In this document: piece after piece, positions 34,051-46,740 of the stretch | Layout: every line of letters begins with the position of its first letter | How positions within the stretch are numbered: the first letter of the stretch is position 1 | DNA from: Portulaca oleracea | Lineage: Eukaryota; Streptophyta; Magnoliopsida; Caryophyllales; Portulacaceae | Assembly: GCA_029582165.1 (NCBI GenBank) | Contig: CM055870.1 | Location: 44,596,513 to 44,660,512 of the forward strand | DNA length: 64,000 nt | Reading direction: 5' to 3' | Made by a program: the position numbers and the translations under genes | The notes under the pieces: model-generated | What the model was told of the DNA's origin: nothing | Seen by the model: the letters and a program-made list of their open reading frames with translations, nothing else | Databases searched by the model: none

Positions 34051-35308
34051 TGTAAATTGTAAATCCTTGACCGCTCGTTGGTAATGTAAGTACAGGGGCG
34101 GAGACCAATCGCTTCTTCAATTCTTGAAAACTTCTTTCACACTCATCCGTCCACTCATATCGAACACCTTTCCTTGTCAAACGAGTCAAAGGTGCAGCTA
34201 ATAGGGAAAACCCCTCAACAAATCGTCTATAGTAGCCAGCAAGGCCCAAGAAGCTTCGAATTTGGTGACATCGCTTGTCCGCCCAATTCACAATGGCCTC
34301 AACTTTCATTGGGTCAATAGAGATCCCATCCTTGTTCACTACATGCCCCAGGAAGGTAACACTATCCAACCAAAACTCACATTTCTTCAATTTACCAAAA
34401 AGTTTCTCCTGTCTTAAGGTTTCTAACACAAGTCTCATATGATTCTCATGCTCCTCACAACTTTTAGAGTACACTAGAATATCGTCAATAAAAACCACCA
34501 CAAACTTGTCTAAGAAGGCTCGAAAAACTCTGTTCATGAGGTCCACAAATGCAGCAGGGGCATTAGTTAACCCAAACGGCATTACTATGAATTCATAATG
34601 ACCATACCTGGTGCGAAAGGCCTTTTTAGGTATATCCTCGGCCTTAACCTTCATTTGGTGGTATCCAGACCGTAGATCAATTTTTGAAAACACCTGAGCA
34701 CCTTGAAGTTGATCAAATAGATCGTGAATTCGAGGTAGTGGATACTTGTTCTTCACAGTCACCTTGTTCAACTCACGATAGTCAATGCAGAGTCGCAACG
34801 ACCCATCCTTCTTTTTCACAAAAAGCACTGGTGCACCCCAAGGTGAGACACTTGGTCTAATAAAGCCCTTATCAAGTAATTCCTGGAGCTGTTCCTTGAG
34901 CTCCTTCAACTCCGCCGGTGCCATTCTATAAGGGGTCTTTGAGATCGGTGCAGTGCCGGGAATCAAGTCAATAGAAAATTCCACCTCTCTGTCTGGAGGT
35001 ACTCCTGGGAGATCTTCCGAGAAGACATCTGGATACTCTCTTACAATCGGTATCTCTTCTATCTTAGGGTCCTTCTCTTGGGTAGCAGTGACCAATGCCA
35101 AGAAGGCTTGGCACCCCTTCTTAATTAATTTAGAGGCCTTTAGAGTGGAAATGACACTAGGCGACACATAAGCTCCATTCCCGGCAAAGTTAAACTCAGG
35201 CATCCCAGGTATTTGAAAGTTTACTAGCTTCCTTCTACAATCCAAAGTGGCATAATGTGCAGACAACCAGTCCATCCCCAACATCACATCAAAGTCATGT
35301 AGCTCCAT
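33962..35308 (-). pseudogene. Protease C-terminus, reverse transcriptase and RNase H start
   Basis: This is a 448-codon frame. It starts in the protease ([13 protein letters not shown]) and continues into [20 protein letters not shown] near 155, [10 protein letters not shown] (Asp211), [18 protein letters not shown], and the catalytic box [10 protein letters not shown] at 273-282 with both aspartates intact. RNase H begins with [13 protein letters not shown] near residue 420 and is then lost by a frameshift near 34050. RT would copy the element RNA primed by iMet tRNA. Apart from the flanking frame changes this is the best-preserved coding block of the element. Confidence 0.9.
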
Positions 35309-35900
35309 ATAATGAGATCGGCTAAAAGTTCCTTGCCCTCAATTATTACATGACCGTTCGTGCACTTCTTGTCCACAATTATTTCACTACCCGTAGGTGT
35401 ACTGACATACAAAACTTCTTCTAATAAGGCATGGGGAAGGTTGTACTTTTTGACAAGATTTGCTGATATAAAAGAATGCGAAGCACCAGGATCAAAAAGC
35501 ACATGTGCATAAGCTGAATTAACAATAAGTATACCTGACACAACATTGTTAAAGGCGTCAACATCTTGCTGGGTCAGCGCGGACACTCTTCCAGTGGTGC
35601 GAGGTCGTCCACCCTTCTGATTGTTGCTCGGTGACTGGACTGTCTGAGTGTGAGCCGAAGTGGCTTGTGAGGGCACTGAGCGAGAGGCTTGAGACTTTTG
35701 TACCGTGCGAGGCTCATTATTGGGAGGGCATTCAACAACTTTGTGATCAGTATTGCCACACTTAAAGCAGCCTCCACTCAGCCACCTACAATCGCTAGTC
35801 GGATGAGCTCCTTTACAATGATCACATGTGGGCTTATTTTGTTGGTTGCCCCATCGTTGTGATCCATAGCTACAGTTTCCACTATGAGAACCAGATGGTT
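35284..35900 (-). pseudogene. CCHC zinc knuckles and aspartic protease start
   Basis: The minus strand encodes CDHCKGAHPTSDC (C-x2-C-x3-H-x4-C) near 35835-35790 and CFKCGNTDHKVVEC (C-x2-C-x4-H-x4-C) near 35770-35730. A Ser/Thr/Gln-rich linker leads to the protease active site VLFDPGASHSFIS near 35510-35470. The frame shifts to that of the RT ORF near 35300. A stop (TAG, minus strand) lies near 35940 between this part and gag. The knuckles would bind element RNA. Confidence 0.82.
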
Positions 35901-36116
35901 GCGCTCCTCTTCCCCGAGAACCAGCTAGGCTACTCCCCTATTGTGAAGGCTCACCGCGAGAAAACCTGCTAGAAGTATAAGGCTTCGACAATCCACCCTT
36001 GCCTCGCCTTCAGAAGTGTTGTAGTTTTTCTCCCCCTTCTTATCATCGCGATGCTTACGATCCTCTATCTCCTTCGTGATGAGGTACATATTCTTTGCTC
36101 ACACAAGGTGCTGAAG

Positions 36117-36772
36117 TTATCCGTCGCTGACCGCGAGTTGTAGCCTAATATTGTCATTCAAGCCTTCGCTGAACCTCCTCATCTTGCTTTGTTCAACAGC
36201 TACTAGTGTCGGAGCAAACCTTGATAGTCGATCAAACTCCGCCTCATACTCGTCCACACTCCTGCGACCTTGCTTTAAGTCGATAAACTGTCTCTCTAAC
36301 TCCCTTCTTCGAGAACTTGGGAAGTACTTTGCATAGAATTCTTCACGAAACATATCCCAGGTGAAAGGAATCCCATCGTTCTCATGTCTACGCTCCACAG
36401 ACTTCCACCAATGGCGAGCACTGTCTTGCAACAAGTAGACAGCATAATCAATCTCTCCTCCTCTGAGCAATGGAAGCCTCGGAAAGCCTTCTCCATTTCA
36501 TCGATCCAGTTCTCGGCCTCAATAGGGTCAGTAGTGCCGGAAAATGGTTTAGGAGCTATCTTTAGGAAATCCACTAGCCCCTTGACAGAAGTTGAAGATG
36601 AGCCATTACTGTGCAGAGTACCTTGTTGTTGCTGGCTAATAAAGGATGAAAAGTCTTGCATGAACTTCAACATAACCTCTTGGGGATCAAGAGAGGGGGT
36701 CTCAATCTGGGGCTCTTCTTCTTCCCTCTCAGGAGCTCTCCGCTTACGACTTCTCCTCCTACCCGAAGACAT
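36117..36772 (-). pseudogene. Gag capsid region, frameshifted
   Basis: It starts MSSGRRRSRKRRAPERE (basic N-terminus). FLKIAPKPFSGTTDPIEAE (near residue 70) and WIDEMEKAFRGF lead into the retrotransposon gag fold. Near 36460 the frame changes and resumes with YLLQDSARHWWKSVE, then YFPSSRRRELERQFIDL and a KMRRFSEGLNDNIR block. Both parts belong to one gag of about 215 residues before the knuckles. It would form particles; this copy is broken by a single frameshift near 36460-36470. Confidence 0.85.
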
Positions 36773-36983
36773 ACTGAAAAACGAAAAGGTTACTTACAGG
36801 TTTCCCAAAATTGAACAAAATCAGTTAATATGAAGAACTTGGGCACGGCCGCAAAATCACATAAAACATTAGAAACTTAGGCTACAAAGGCTAAAACCCC
36901 AAAATCCAAAATTAACTCACTCTAAGATCCTAATCTCAGGGAAACTTTGCTAACACTAAACCCAAGACAACAAGAGATTGGCT

Positions 36984-37001
36984 AACCTGGCTCTGATACC
37001 A
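36984..37001 (-). other. Primer binding site, initiator tRNA-Met
   Basis: The minus strand reads TGGTATCAGAGCCAGGTT seven bases after the 5' LTR end. Confidence 0.93.
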
Positions 37002-37554
37002 CTAAATCTGTCACGCCCCGAACCAAGGAGTGACAGACGCCGCACACCTGCAACACTAGGGGTTCTACAAGCATGCAAGGCTAAACTATAATAAGGAAAA
37101 ACAAAGGTCTTCAATAACTCACAAACCCAAAATAATAATTGGTTCAACTCAACTAGAGTATAGAAGAAACATCCAAAAATCTCAAATACTAGCTACAAGT
37201 TCATAGCCCAAGGATTCGACTTGAAATCAAAAATATAAATTCTACTAGACTGAGAAATAAACTCCATAGCTCCAAAAATAAAGGCTGGGACTCATGACTC
37301 CTCTCAAGAAACTTAGATACTGTTGAGAGTGGAACCTGAAAAAAAATAGGAAGATGAAAGGATGAGCTCGGAAGCCCAATAAGTAGCGTAATACTCCTTT
37401 AGCTGGGTTGGACATGCGGGTAAAACATAGGCTGGGTCAGAGTTAATAAATAAATAACAAATATATGACTGGGTTTTAAAAAACATTTTACTCAGCTCAA
37501 AACTCCCAAGATAAAACATGATATTGATCAAACGATTTTCGTCAAAGTAACTTA

Positions 37555-37679
<125 letters not shown>

Positions 37680-39297
37680 AACATAGCAATCAAAATCACA
37701 ATGGTTAGGGCTAAGGTCACTATTGACCCAGTGACAAGGGCAACGATAAGCCACTATTGACCCAGTGGCGGGGCAACGATAAGCCACTGTTGACCCAGTG
37801 GCGGGGCAACAATGTACCACTATTGACCCAGTGGCAGGGCAACAAAGGAAATTGGGTCCAACGGAACACATACACATACCAGAACACACAATAGCGCGCA
37901 TACAAGTCGATCGACAGGTCTAGTGCATACCTTAACTGGCTAAGGCAGAAGACATAGCCCCAAAACAAAACCAGTTACAACTTGAACATCAAAACATACA
38001 AAAGTACCCAGTCAAGAAATTTAGTATAACAAATAAATCAGCACCACAAAGTCACTAGTACAGCGGAAGGTTCAAATAATTTAAAATATAAAACTATTAC
38101 GTAAACGGCTACTTTACAAATACACTAGTCAAATTATCATAAAACTTCACTTAGTGTATAAAAGACAAAGAGTAACTATATCTTATGAAATTGACGTGAA
38201 AGAGGTACTTTGTAAAAACACATATAAATCAATGTAGGTCAAACAAACCATAGGACATAAACAATACTAAAAATAATATAATTAAATAATAGTATGCCAA
38301 CCCGATTTAAAAAAATAAACTTACGAAAAAGGTCGGTTACAAAATAATATTTTTGGCACGAAAAGAACTAAAGAAGTATCACACCACTTACCTGAAAGCT
38401 GAAACGCTTACCCAAATAAGTCAACTCCACCACGTAGATGATACCTATAATTCATAGGAAGCCTCGGTATCAACATATAATACACTGAATTTTCCGAAGG
38501 TACCGGTGTACAATTAATCGCAAACTAACCGCAAAATTATAAACGTCTGATGTAACTAACATGGGAGAAAAATATAAGGTAGCGAATATTCTAGGTCGGA
38601 AGAAGAAGAAGATTGTGAGAATAATCCCAACCTTATTTACCAGATTGCACCACACTTGTCCATTTATCTTGTTGGTATTCCTAATTAACCCACTCACTGA
38701 TTAATTATCATATTAAAAGGAACTTGCTATGATTCTCCCTACTGATGTAATTAATCAATCCTTCTTCAAACCACCATTAGGATTTTGATGACGCAAAGGT
38801 AAATCAATATATATACCATTAATTGTTCCTTTTTCCTATCTTAATTACCTTCCACTTGCATCATCTAAGACTACTACAATATATTGCGGCGAATCAGAGT
38901 ATAAGACCCCAAATTTTATTGATGTCGTTTCTCACTTCCATTCACCAATTCATCAATATCTAATAAGGGGTTTTGTCGGCCACTGTAATTAATCACAAGC
39001 TGCACGACAAAATTAGAAGCTACACAATTTAAGGATTGAATATTTGCCAGACGGTGAAATTGGACTCAAGAATTTGCAGCAGAAAATCAATACTTTCTAT
39101 GAATGGCGGAGACTATGAGTTTAGAGAGAGTTCCTACGATAATTCAGGGGTATAAACATGACAATTAACCCTCTACATCCCAACAAGATACATAAATTGA
39201 AAGGAATATAATACTAACCTTCGGCCCCCTTTTTTTCTTTTTCGCGGATGAATTATCTCTTCCTTCCTCAACTCTCTATTTCTCGTTGACGGATTTG

Positions 39298-39461
<164 letters not shown>

Positions 39462-39529
39462 GGAGAAATAGAGTGTAGGGTTGGACTAAATAAATTAGGA
39501 AGGCGGTTGAAAATAATTGTAGAATAATA

Positions 39530-39572
<43 letters not shown>

Positions 39573-39755
39573 TAATTTTTTTTTCTTCCGGAGGAATCCG
39601 GTTATTTCATTTTCACTTCTCAAGTTCTCTTTAGAATTCCAACGCATCATTAATAAGGGTAACATGGGTATTTTAATCATTAAAATTGTAAAATTGACAA
39701 ATAAAAAGGGACGAGGTAGTTAGAAAATTCGACACTCATTTAGGGACATAGGTAG

Positions 39756-40049
39756 TATATTAAAACACAACCCTCAATACTCTTTGATTGCCACGTGTCA
39801 CAAAGTAAAACATTAGAAGATAAGTTTGGTGATTTAAACAAATTTTAGTTAAAATAATTAATAAATACCCCTAAAGTTAAAATCAAGTATTAAAGCCTCA
39901 TTTCATTTATCAAGTAACTAATTTTTTACCCATTCTTCCGAATGGGAGTCATTTAGGTAGATGAATACAAATACAAATAATATAGAAAATAAATGATAAA
40001 AATATCAAAGAATATAACTAAAGCATGACGATCAAATGTGAATTTCAAC
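39756..40049. other. Intergenic DNA, no feature seen
   Basis: Short AT-rich spacer between the Stowaway-like MITE and the hAT MITE. Confidence 0.5.
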
Positions 40050-40267
40050 CAGGGGCGGAGCCCCATTTACTCAAGGGTGTCCATGGACACCCTTAACCCC
40101 GAGAAAAATTTAAACAGTCTATTATATTTTAGGAAATTATTATATGTTTATGTTAAGTGGACACCCTAAAAATGCGTAAAATATTAATAAAGGTGTCCAA
40201 TTTTACTACACCATCCAAAATATTGTTAATTGGACGCCCCTAATTTCAAAGTGTAGATCCGCCACTG
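40050..40267. mobile_element. hAT-type MITE
   Basis: Perfect 8-bp TSDs ATTTCAAC lie at 40042-40049 and 40268-40275. Ends CAGGGGCGGAGCC and, inverted, CAGTGGCGGATC form the TIRs. The 218-bp element has inner near-repeats (GTGTCCATGGACACCC, itself palindromic, and GGACACCC) and no coding capacity. Confidence 0.87.
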
Positions 40268-40435
40268 ATTTCAACTATGTAATACCTTATAATTAAAAAA
40301 TAACCTAAATAGTAATAGAATGCAAAATAAAGTGAAATATTAGGTATGTTAAATAAAATATTTTTAAGATTAACGGTTGAGATTTAAATAATTTGTATCA
40401 TTAATTGACATTATTGTCATAGTTTACTTTGCATT

Positions 40436-40765
40436 CAATGGTTATTTAAATAATGTTAATGGAACTATGGTTATTTAAATTTGATTGTAATAGGAGTCTC
40501 CATAGAACATGCAATAATGTTAATAGTACAAATTATTTAAATAATGTTAATGGAACTATGGTTATTTAAATAATTTATCCGGAGATAAACTGATAACAAT
40601 TTTAATTGAAATAGGAGTCTGCATAGAACAGGCAATAATGTTAATGGAACTATAGTTATTTAAATAGTTTGTCTGGAGATAAAGTGACATCAATTTTAAT
40701 TGAAATAGGAGTCTATATAACTATCAACAATTTTAATTGAAATAGGAATTTGCATAGAAAATAAA
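40436..40765 (+). repeat. Imperfect tandem repeat, period about 120 bp
   Basis: Units share AATGTTAATGGAACTATGG, TTATTTAAAT and GAAATAGGAGTCTGCATAG. About three units are present with internal deletions. Confidence 0.7.
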
Positions 40766-40945
40766 TTCTATTGTTCATTTACTTAATTATTTATTTTTTC
40801 GTTTTATTCTTTTTGTTGTTTGCTTTTTATTAGGATTATTAAAAAGATAAAAAATAATAATTTGGTAGTTATATTTTTTTTTGAATGAATGGAGTAGATT
40901 TTATATTAGATAAAATCAATGACCGATATTGTCTGATTAATGAGA

Positions 40946-41080
40946 TTTAAGAGAGGGGGGGGGGGGAGGGGGAGATTTGAAGCGGTCCCATTGCCATGTA
41001 TAATAATATAGATATAAGAGATGGAGGGGGGGGGGGGAGAGAGATTTGAAGGGGTCCCATTGCCATTTATAATATATAGA
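40946..41080 (+). repeat. Tandem duplication with 12-13-G runs
   Basis: Two ~75-bp units each contain a long G-run followed by GAGATTTGAAG(C/G)GG, TCCCATTGCCAT and a TATAAT-TATAGAT tail. Confidence 0.8.
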
Positions 41081-41128
41081 TTTAGAACAGTAATAAGAAA
41101 TAAATAAATTTATTTACCCTCCTCTTTT

Positions 41129-41818
41129 TTGGGCGGAGTTGGATCGCCGCATTTATCGGGACAAATTTATGCGAATCCGCATGTGCCTTTCAATAGGATG
41201 GGGGGATGGGAGCCATATTTATTTGAAAGGGGGGAGTATAGTAATCTGATGGGTGTTTCTCAGGAAGAGGGTGGGGAGCAGTTGGGGAGTCTTGCACCGG
41301 AAGGGGATTTCTGGCTTGAGTATACACCTAACGGGTCTGTGTCAGAAGATACTCTGACCATGGGAGGGGAACAAGCTGTTGTTGAGGACAATTTTACATG
41401 GCCACCTGCGTATGCTAACTTGGAAAAAGAGGAGGGTAGAGAAACGGTGTACACGGAAGAAACTTATGTGGGGGTAGAAAGGGTGGTACATTTTAAAAAA
41501 TTTGTTTCATCCAAATCTGTCTCTGTGGATTCAATTGTGGGCAAGATGGATGTTCTTCCAAAGAAAAGACAAAGACAGACTCGGAGTGTAGAAGTGGGTG
41601 GAGAGGATCAAGGCGATGAAGCCTCTTCTTTTATGGAGGAAACACTCAGGAAAACTGGCCTCAAGAGGCAGCGACGAGATCAAATGGTGAATATTTTGCA
41701 GAAGGAGTTCGAGACTTTTTTGAAGGTGGACGAGAAGAAAAGGGGGGATGATTGGTTTGTTTTTCTTGCTGACAGGGTGGCGGAGGCAGCCCGGGAAATG
41801 GCTCCTCGTTCGCCATGA
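41129..41818 (+). pseudogene. LINE ORF1, C-terminal part only
   Basis: The 229-codon frame begins within the element because the 5' part is lost; the ATG is simply the first available. It is acidic and Gly-rich, with a basic PKKRQRQTR stretch near residue 143 that could be a nuclear localisation signal, and a charged helical end (VNILQKEFETFLKVDEKKRG). No zinc knuckle or DUF4283 remains. It ends TGA at 41816-41818, overlapping the ORF2 start as ATGA. ORF1 proteins bind LINE RNA. Confidence 0.6.
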
Positions 41819-44800
41819 TCGTTGCAGCTTGGAATTGCAGAGGCTTAGGGCAGACAGACCTCTCTGCGATTCCGTATGTTTGCTGAGTCTCGAGCTTCCT
41901 TAAACTGGATTTAATTTGTCTTTTTGAAACTAAGCAGTCAGTTGATCTCGCTAGAGTCTCTGTCAAGAAGATGGGTTTTCATTTTATAACGGGGGTTAAT
42001 TCTGTGGGCTTATCGGGGGGTATTGTTTTGGGTTGGAGGGATGACTCTCTATTTTCTGTGGTTGATTATGATGAAAACTTTGTAATCGTTAAAGTTAGTG
42101 GAATGAATATTGTTGTGTGGTATGTTGTGTTTGTGTATGGTTGTCCATATGTGCAAGACAGGCAAGTGGTGTGGGACAAACTTGATGCCGCCCTTAATCT
42201 GTTACAGGGGTGATATGTGATTGTTGGAGACTTTAACCAAGTTGAGGACGCTACCCAGAAAGCTGGGGGATCCTTGGTCATAAGAGGGGAAGCACAGTTT
42301 GGGGCGTGGAAGGAGCAAATGGGTCTTTTGGATGTGCCTTTTACTGGGGCATCTTATACATGGACGAATAAAATGGATGGGGGCGGATGCATTTGGGAGA
42401 GACTTGACAGGGCTTATGCTACAATGGAATGGTTGGATGTTTTCCCGGCTTCCTTTCTGCATAATTTCCCAATTGTGTTCTCTGACCACTCTCTCATTAC
42501 TTTGCATGTTAAAGGACATGTAGCGGTTAAACGGAACTCTTTCAAGCTTGACCCTTGGGTGCTAAAACTAAAAGCCTTTTTGGATCAACTAAAAAACCTG
42601 GTGGCGTTGCTGCCAACTCATGGGAGTGCCTCTTTTAAATGTGTGAGATGGTTGAGCTCAGTCTGAAGCTGGGGAAGAAATTGGTGCTGGATCTTAAATA
42701 TGAGAAACAAAAACTTGCTCATATGACTCTGCAAAGCCTTCAGGAGAGCCAGGATTACTTGGCAAAATTTGGCATGAGTGATTCTGCTTTTGCTCAGGCC
42801 ATGGCAAGGGAGAAGAATATGATGGCGTTGGTTCAAGGAGTCCATGATTTTTGGGTTCATAAAAGCAAAATGCAGTGGGCTGGGCTAGGAGACCAGTATA
42901 CAACCTTCTTTTTTGGTCAATTCAAACGGAGACAGGCTTATAATAGGGTAAATTGTCTTCAGTTAAAGAATGGGCAAGTAACTTTCAATGAGGCCCAAAT
43001 CATGCAGGAATTCTATGAGGAATTCTCTGGTATGTTTAGGCCCAAAGATTCTATGCCATCCCTATGGAGTCGGGCTATGGACCAAGTTGTTGGAGTTATT
43101 AACAAGTCGCTATCAGATGCACAGAAGCGAGTGTTGCTGAAACCTTTTTCTCGTGAGGATGTGGAGAGGGTTATTAGACAGTTGAAGCATGGGAAGAGTC
43201 CGGGTCCTGATGGTATCCCGCCCGAATTCTTTAAGCAGTGTTGGGATATTGTTGGCGACCAGGCGGTTGCTACGGTTCTGGATGCGGTTAATGACAGCAA
43301 GTTTGTGGGAGAAATTAATAACACGGACATCTTTCTGCTTAAGAAGAAGCTGGAGGCACATCAGGTTAGTGATCTCCGCCCAATTAGTTTGTGTATTGTG
43401 ATTTATCGAATTATTGCGAAGTGTTTGGTGGAAAGGCTGAGATTGGTGATACACTCATTAGTCTCCGAATCTCAGTCGGCTTTCGTCCCTGGGCGGTTAA
43501 AGGAGGATAACATCCTCGTCGTGCATGAGGTTCTGCATTTCCTAGCAAACAAGAGAAGGGGTAAGCAGTGTGCCGCCCTGAAAGTTGATATGAGTAAGGC
43601 TTATGAACGGATCCAATGGGATTTTTTGGAGGCCGTTCTTAGGAAGATGGAATTCCTTGATAAATGGGTTCATTTGTTGATGAGGTGTGTCACTACCGTT
43701 CGTTATTCGGTTTTAGTGAATGGTGTGCAGTCTGATCCCATCATTCCATTGGTAGGCTTAAGGCAAGGGGACCCTTTATCACCGTATTTCTTTATACTGT
43801 GTATGGAAGCTTTGTCCGCGGTAATTACTAATGAGGTCCTACATGGGAGGATGCAAGGAGTCTCGGTGGCTAGAGGGGCTCCACAGGTCTCTCATTTGTT
43901 TTTTGCTGATGATGCTTTGTTTTTCACTGAGCTAGAGGCCTCCTCATGCTTCGCTCTAAAGAACTCCATAGATAAGTACAACACTGCATCAGAGTAAATT
44001 ATTAATTTAGCAAAATCATCTATTTGCTTCTCTAAAGGAGCTTCTCAAGAGGATAGGGAGGGGTCGAAGGTGGTGTTTGGTTTTTCCGGAGGGGGGTTAT
44101 TTCCAAACGTATCTTGGAGTTCCTACCAGGGTGCATTGGAACCGGACGGACTAGTTTGGTTTTATGGTGGAGGAGGTCCAAAAGCGGTTACAAGCCTGGA
44201 AATTCAGAATGCTATCAATGGCGGGTAAGATGGTTCTCATCAATGTAGTGTTGGTTGCTCTTCATCAACATGTCCTCAGCGTGTATCTAGTTCCTAATAC
44301 AGTTATTGATAAGATTAATGCCTGCATTGTGAGATTTCTGTGGGGCAAGAACGATGGGTCAAAATCAGTTCATTGAAAGGACAAGGAAACGGTTTTTACT
44401 CCTAAGGGGGCAGGGGGATTGGGAATTTGGCATGTGGGGAGTTACAATAAGGCCTTGTTGCTTAAGCAGGCTTGGAGGGTGTATTCTCAACAAGAATTGC
44501 TCATTTCCAAGATTTGGCGAGCAAAATATGGAGGAGCATCTCCTATAGAGAAGGACACGAATTACAAGGCGACGACAGGGTGCTCTAGTACTTGGAGAGG
44601 GATTTCTCGTGTGGTGGGGGGAGTGAGAGAAAAGCTTCGGTGGAGTGTGGGCAGGGGTAACAGGATTTCAGCAGTGGATGGAAGGTGGGTTCCGGGAGGG
44701 CGCCTTCAAGTGGTGGAGGGGCAAGAAGAGCGTGTCAGACACTTAAAAGTGGAATCCTTGGCGTTTAGAAATGAGGGTTCCCAGATGGGGTGGCGCTGGG

Positions 44801-45932
44801 ATTTTCTTCAGCAGGTTTTTACTAGGGAGTCCCTTGACAGTATAGCACATGTGTTTCCGCCGCAGCAGGGAATTGAAGATGTTCTTGTCTGGCCAGGGTC
44901 CAAAAGTTCCAGGTACACAGTGAAGGAGGGGTACTTCACTTTTCTTCAAAAAGATACTGGGGTGGTTAAACCTTCCAAGGTGGATTCTAAGTTATGGAAA
45001 ATAATCTGGCATTCAAAGTTACCTCCTAAGTGGAAGTCTTTCTTATGGAGATGTGGGGTAGATGCGCTTCCAACTGGTGAGAACAGGGCCAAAAGACATC
45101 TGACTGAGAACAAGGAATGTTGGTGTGGGGAGGAAAATGAATCTGTGGACCACTTGTTTAGAAGATGTATTATCACGCAGCACATGTGGAAGGGTGGAAA
45201 GTTGGGGATATATCCTGAAACAAATTCACACATTGGGTGGAAAGAGTGGTTACGGGGGTGGGTCCTGTAGCTGGCTAAGGAGAAGGAGGATGAGGGATTC
45301 CAGCTTAGGGAGTTTGTTGCCACTATGTGGGCTATTTGGAAGGCTAGGAATGCTGTGTGTATTGGGAATGAGAGGCCTCACAAGGAATGTTGGAAAGATT
45401 TATAAGACAAGTGCAGGAAGAAGTTAGCAAGTGGTGGGAAGGGAGGATGGATGGGCGGGGACAGAACGGAACAAATCAGGAGAAAAAGCCTTTGGAATTG
45501 GTTTGGGGGGAGGACGGAGAGTGGACAGGGATGGGGGTTTTTGTTGTTGATGGAGCATGGAGTGCAAGGACCAAGGACATGGCAGCATCCTAGGTATTCA
45601 TGGAGCAGGGGAAACCGTGGGGTCATGGGGGGTGAGTGGGAAAAGGGGAATCGGTTGTTTATTGTGAGCTGCTGGCAATCCGACTTGCTTTAAACGAGGC
45701 AAGACAGAAGGAGCTTACACAGGTGATTATCTGGACGGACTCCAGTGTGGCAGTGGAAAGTTTCTTAAACTTTAACAAAGTTTTGGTTGAATGTCGTGCT
45801 CTAGCTATCGGTTGCAGGTATGCAATGATGAATTTCCAGGCAGGGAAGATCCAAAAGGTTCCAAGACAGGTTGTGCACCCAGCACACAGAATGGCTCGGC
45901 AAGCGATTCGCAATCTTGGAGCTGTTATCTAA
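41815..45932 (+). pseudogene. LINE ORF2: endonuclease, RT, zf-RVT, RNase H (broken)
   Basis: It starts MIVAAWNCRGLG at 41815. In-frame TGA stops lie at 41884 and 42211; between and after them the endonuclease is readable (ETKQS, VGDFNQVEDA near 42220, LDRAYA, SDHSLI near 42480). The RT frame 42639-43997 has KSPGPDGIPPEFF, LRPISLCIVIYRIIAKCL, VDMSKAYERIQWDF (Asp near 317), GLRQGDPLSPYFF and FFADD at residues 421-425, with catalytic aspartates intact. Frameshifts lie near 44000-44160 and 44380. zf-RVT near 45000-45160 has LPPKWKSFLWR and CWCGEENESVDHLFRRC. RNase H keeps VVDGAW, CELLAIRLAL and WTDSS plus a final VHPAHRMARQA, split by a stop near 45593 and a further frame change. The enzyme would nick DNA and prime reverse transcription there. 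Confidence 0.88.
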
Positions 45933-46008
45933 CTTTGTTGTTCTCGTCGTTTTTTCTTTCTATGTTGTTTCTAGTGTTTGTGTGCTCGTTTGTTAGTTGG
46001 TCTCGTTT

Positions 46009-46022
46009 GCAAAAAAAAAAAA
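46009..46022 (+). other. LINE A-tail
   Basis: A run of A residues just before the downstream TSD copy. Confidence 0.85.
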
Positions 46023-46035
46023 GAAATAAATAAAA

Positions 46036-46194
46036 CCCTCCAACTTCCCTCAGTTCATTTAGCCATTAAAGCCCCGTTAAAACCCTACTCCACTAAAACC
46101 CTTCGTTAAAAAGACAATCAGTTACAAGAACTCACTGACCACAAAATTAATTTCAAAAATTAATCACCACCAAATTAAATGTCAATAATTATTA

Positions 46195-46241
<47 letters not shown>

Positions 46242-46409
46242 GTCACTAACAATTGACTACTTCCTACAGACATAGATATCATTTAGACACAAATACCGCT
46301 AATATACCATCTCTCAAACTAATTTCCGCACAATTCACAAGTTAAAAATCATAATAATGACATTCAACTGATCATTCCCTTCAGATTTAGTTTTGATTTT
46401 GATAATCTT
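46036..46409. other. Intergenic DNA with an (ATT)n microsatellite
   Basis: The (TTA)n run spans about 46190-46240. Nothing else is recognised. Confidence 0.6.
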
Positions 46410-46740
46410 CAATTCAAAGTAAATTCTTTTTAGATAATTGTCGGGCAATAGCTCATTTATTCAAAAAACCAACCAAAGTTGCACAAACACACAGATACAA
46501 CGCTGCCCTGAAAGAGCAGAGGCAAAACAAGCCAGAACACAACAATCAAAGCCATAGATTACAAAAAGCAAATGGAAGAGTTCCACCATCTAGCCAAACT
46601 ATTGGAAAATTGTAGGAATACCATGGAAGTTTGTTGCAATCAAATCCGGTGTATATGGTATTGAGTTCTTCTTAGTGGTACACCAAGTGGCCACCCTCAA
46701 TTTGATTTGTCAGATCACATCAGCCGTGTTAAGTGGAAGA

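Larger units (their letters stand above)
41109..46022 (+). mobile_element. 5'-truncated L1-type LINE with RNase H
   Basis: A 14-bp TSD AAGAAATAAATAAA lies at 41095-41108 and 46021-46034. The 3' end carries an A-tail starting at 46009. The 5' end begins inside ORF1, a typical result of incomplete target-primed reverse transcription. ORF1 tail, endonuclease, RT, zf-RVT and RNase H are collinear, with several stops and frameshifts. Confidence 0.92.
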
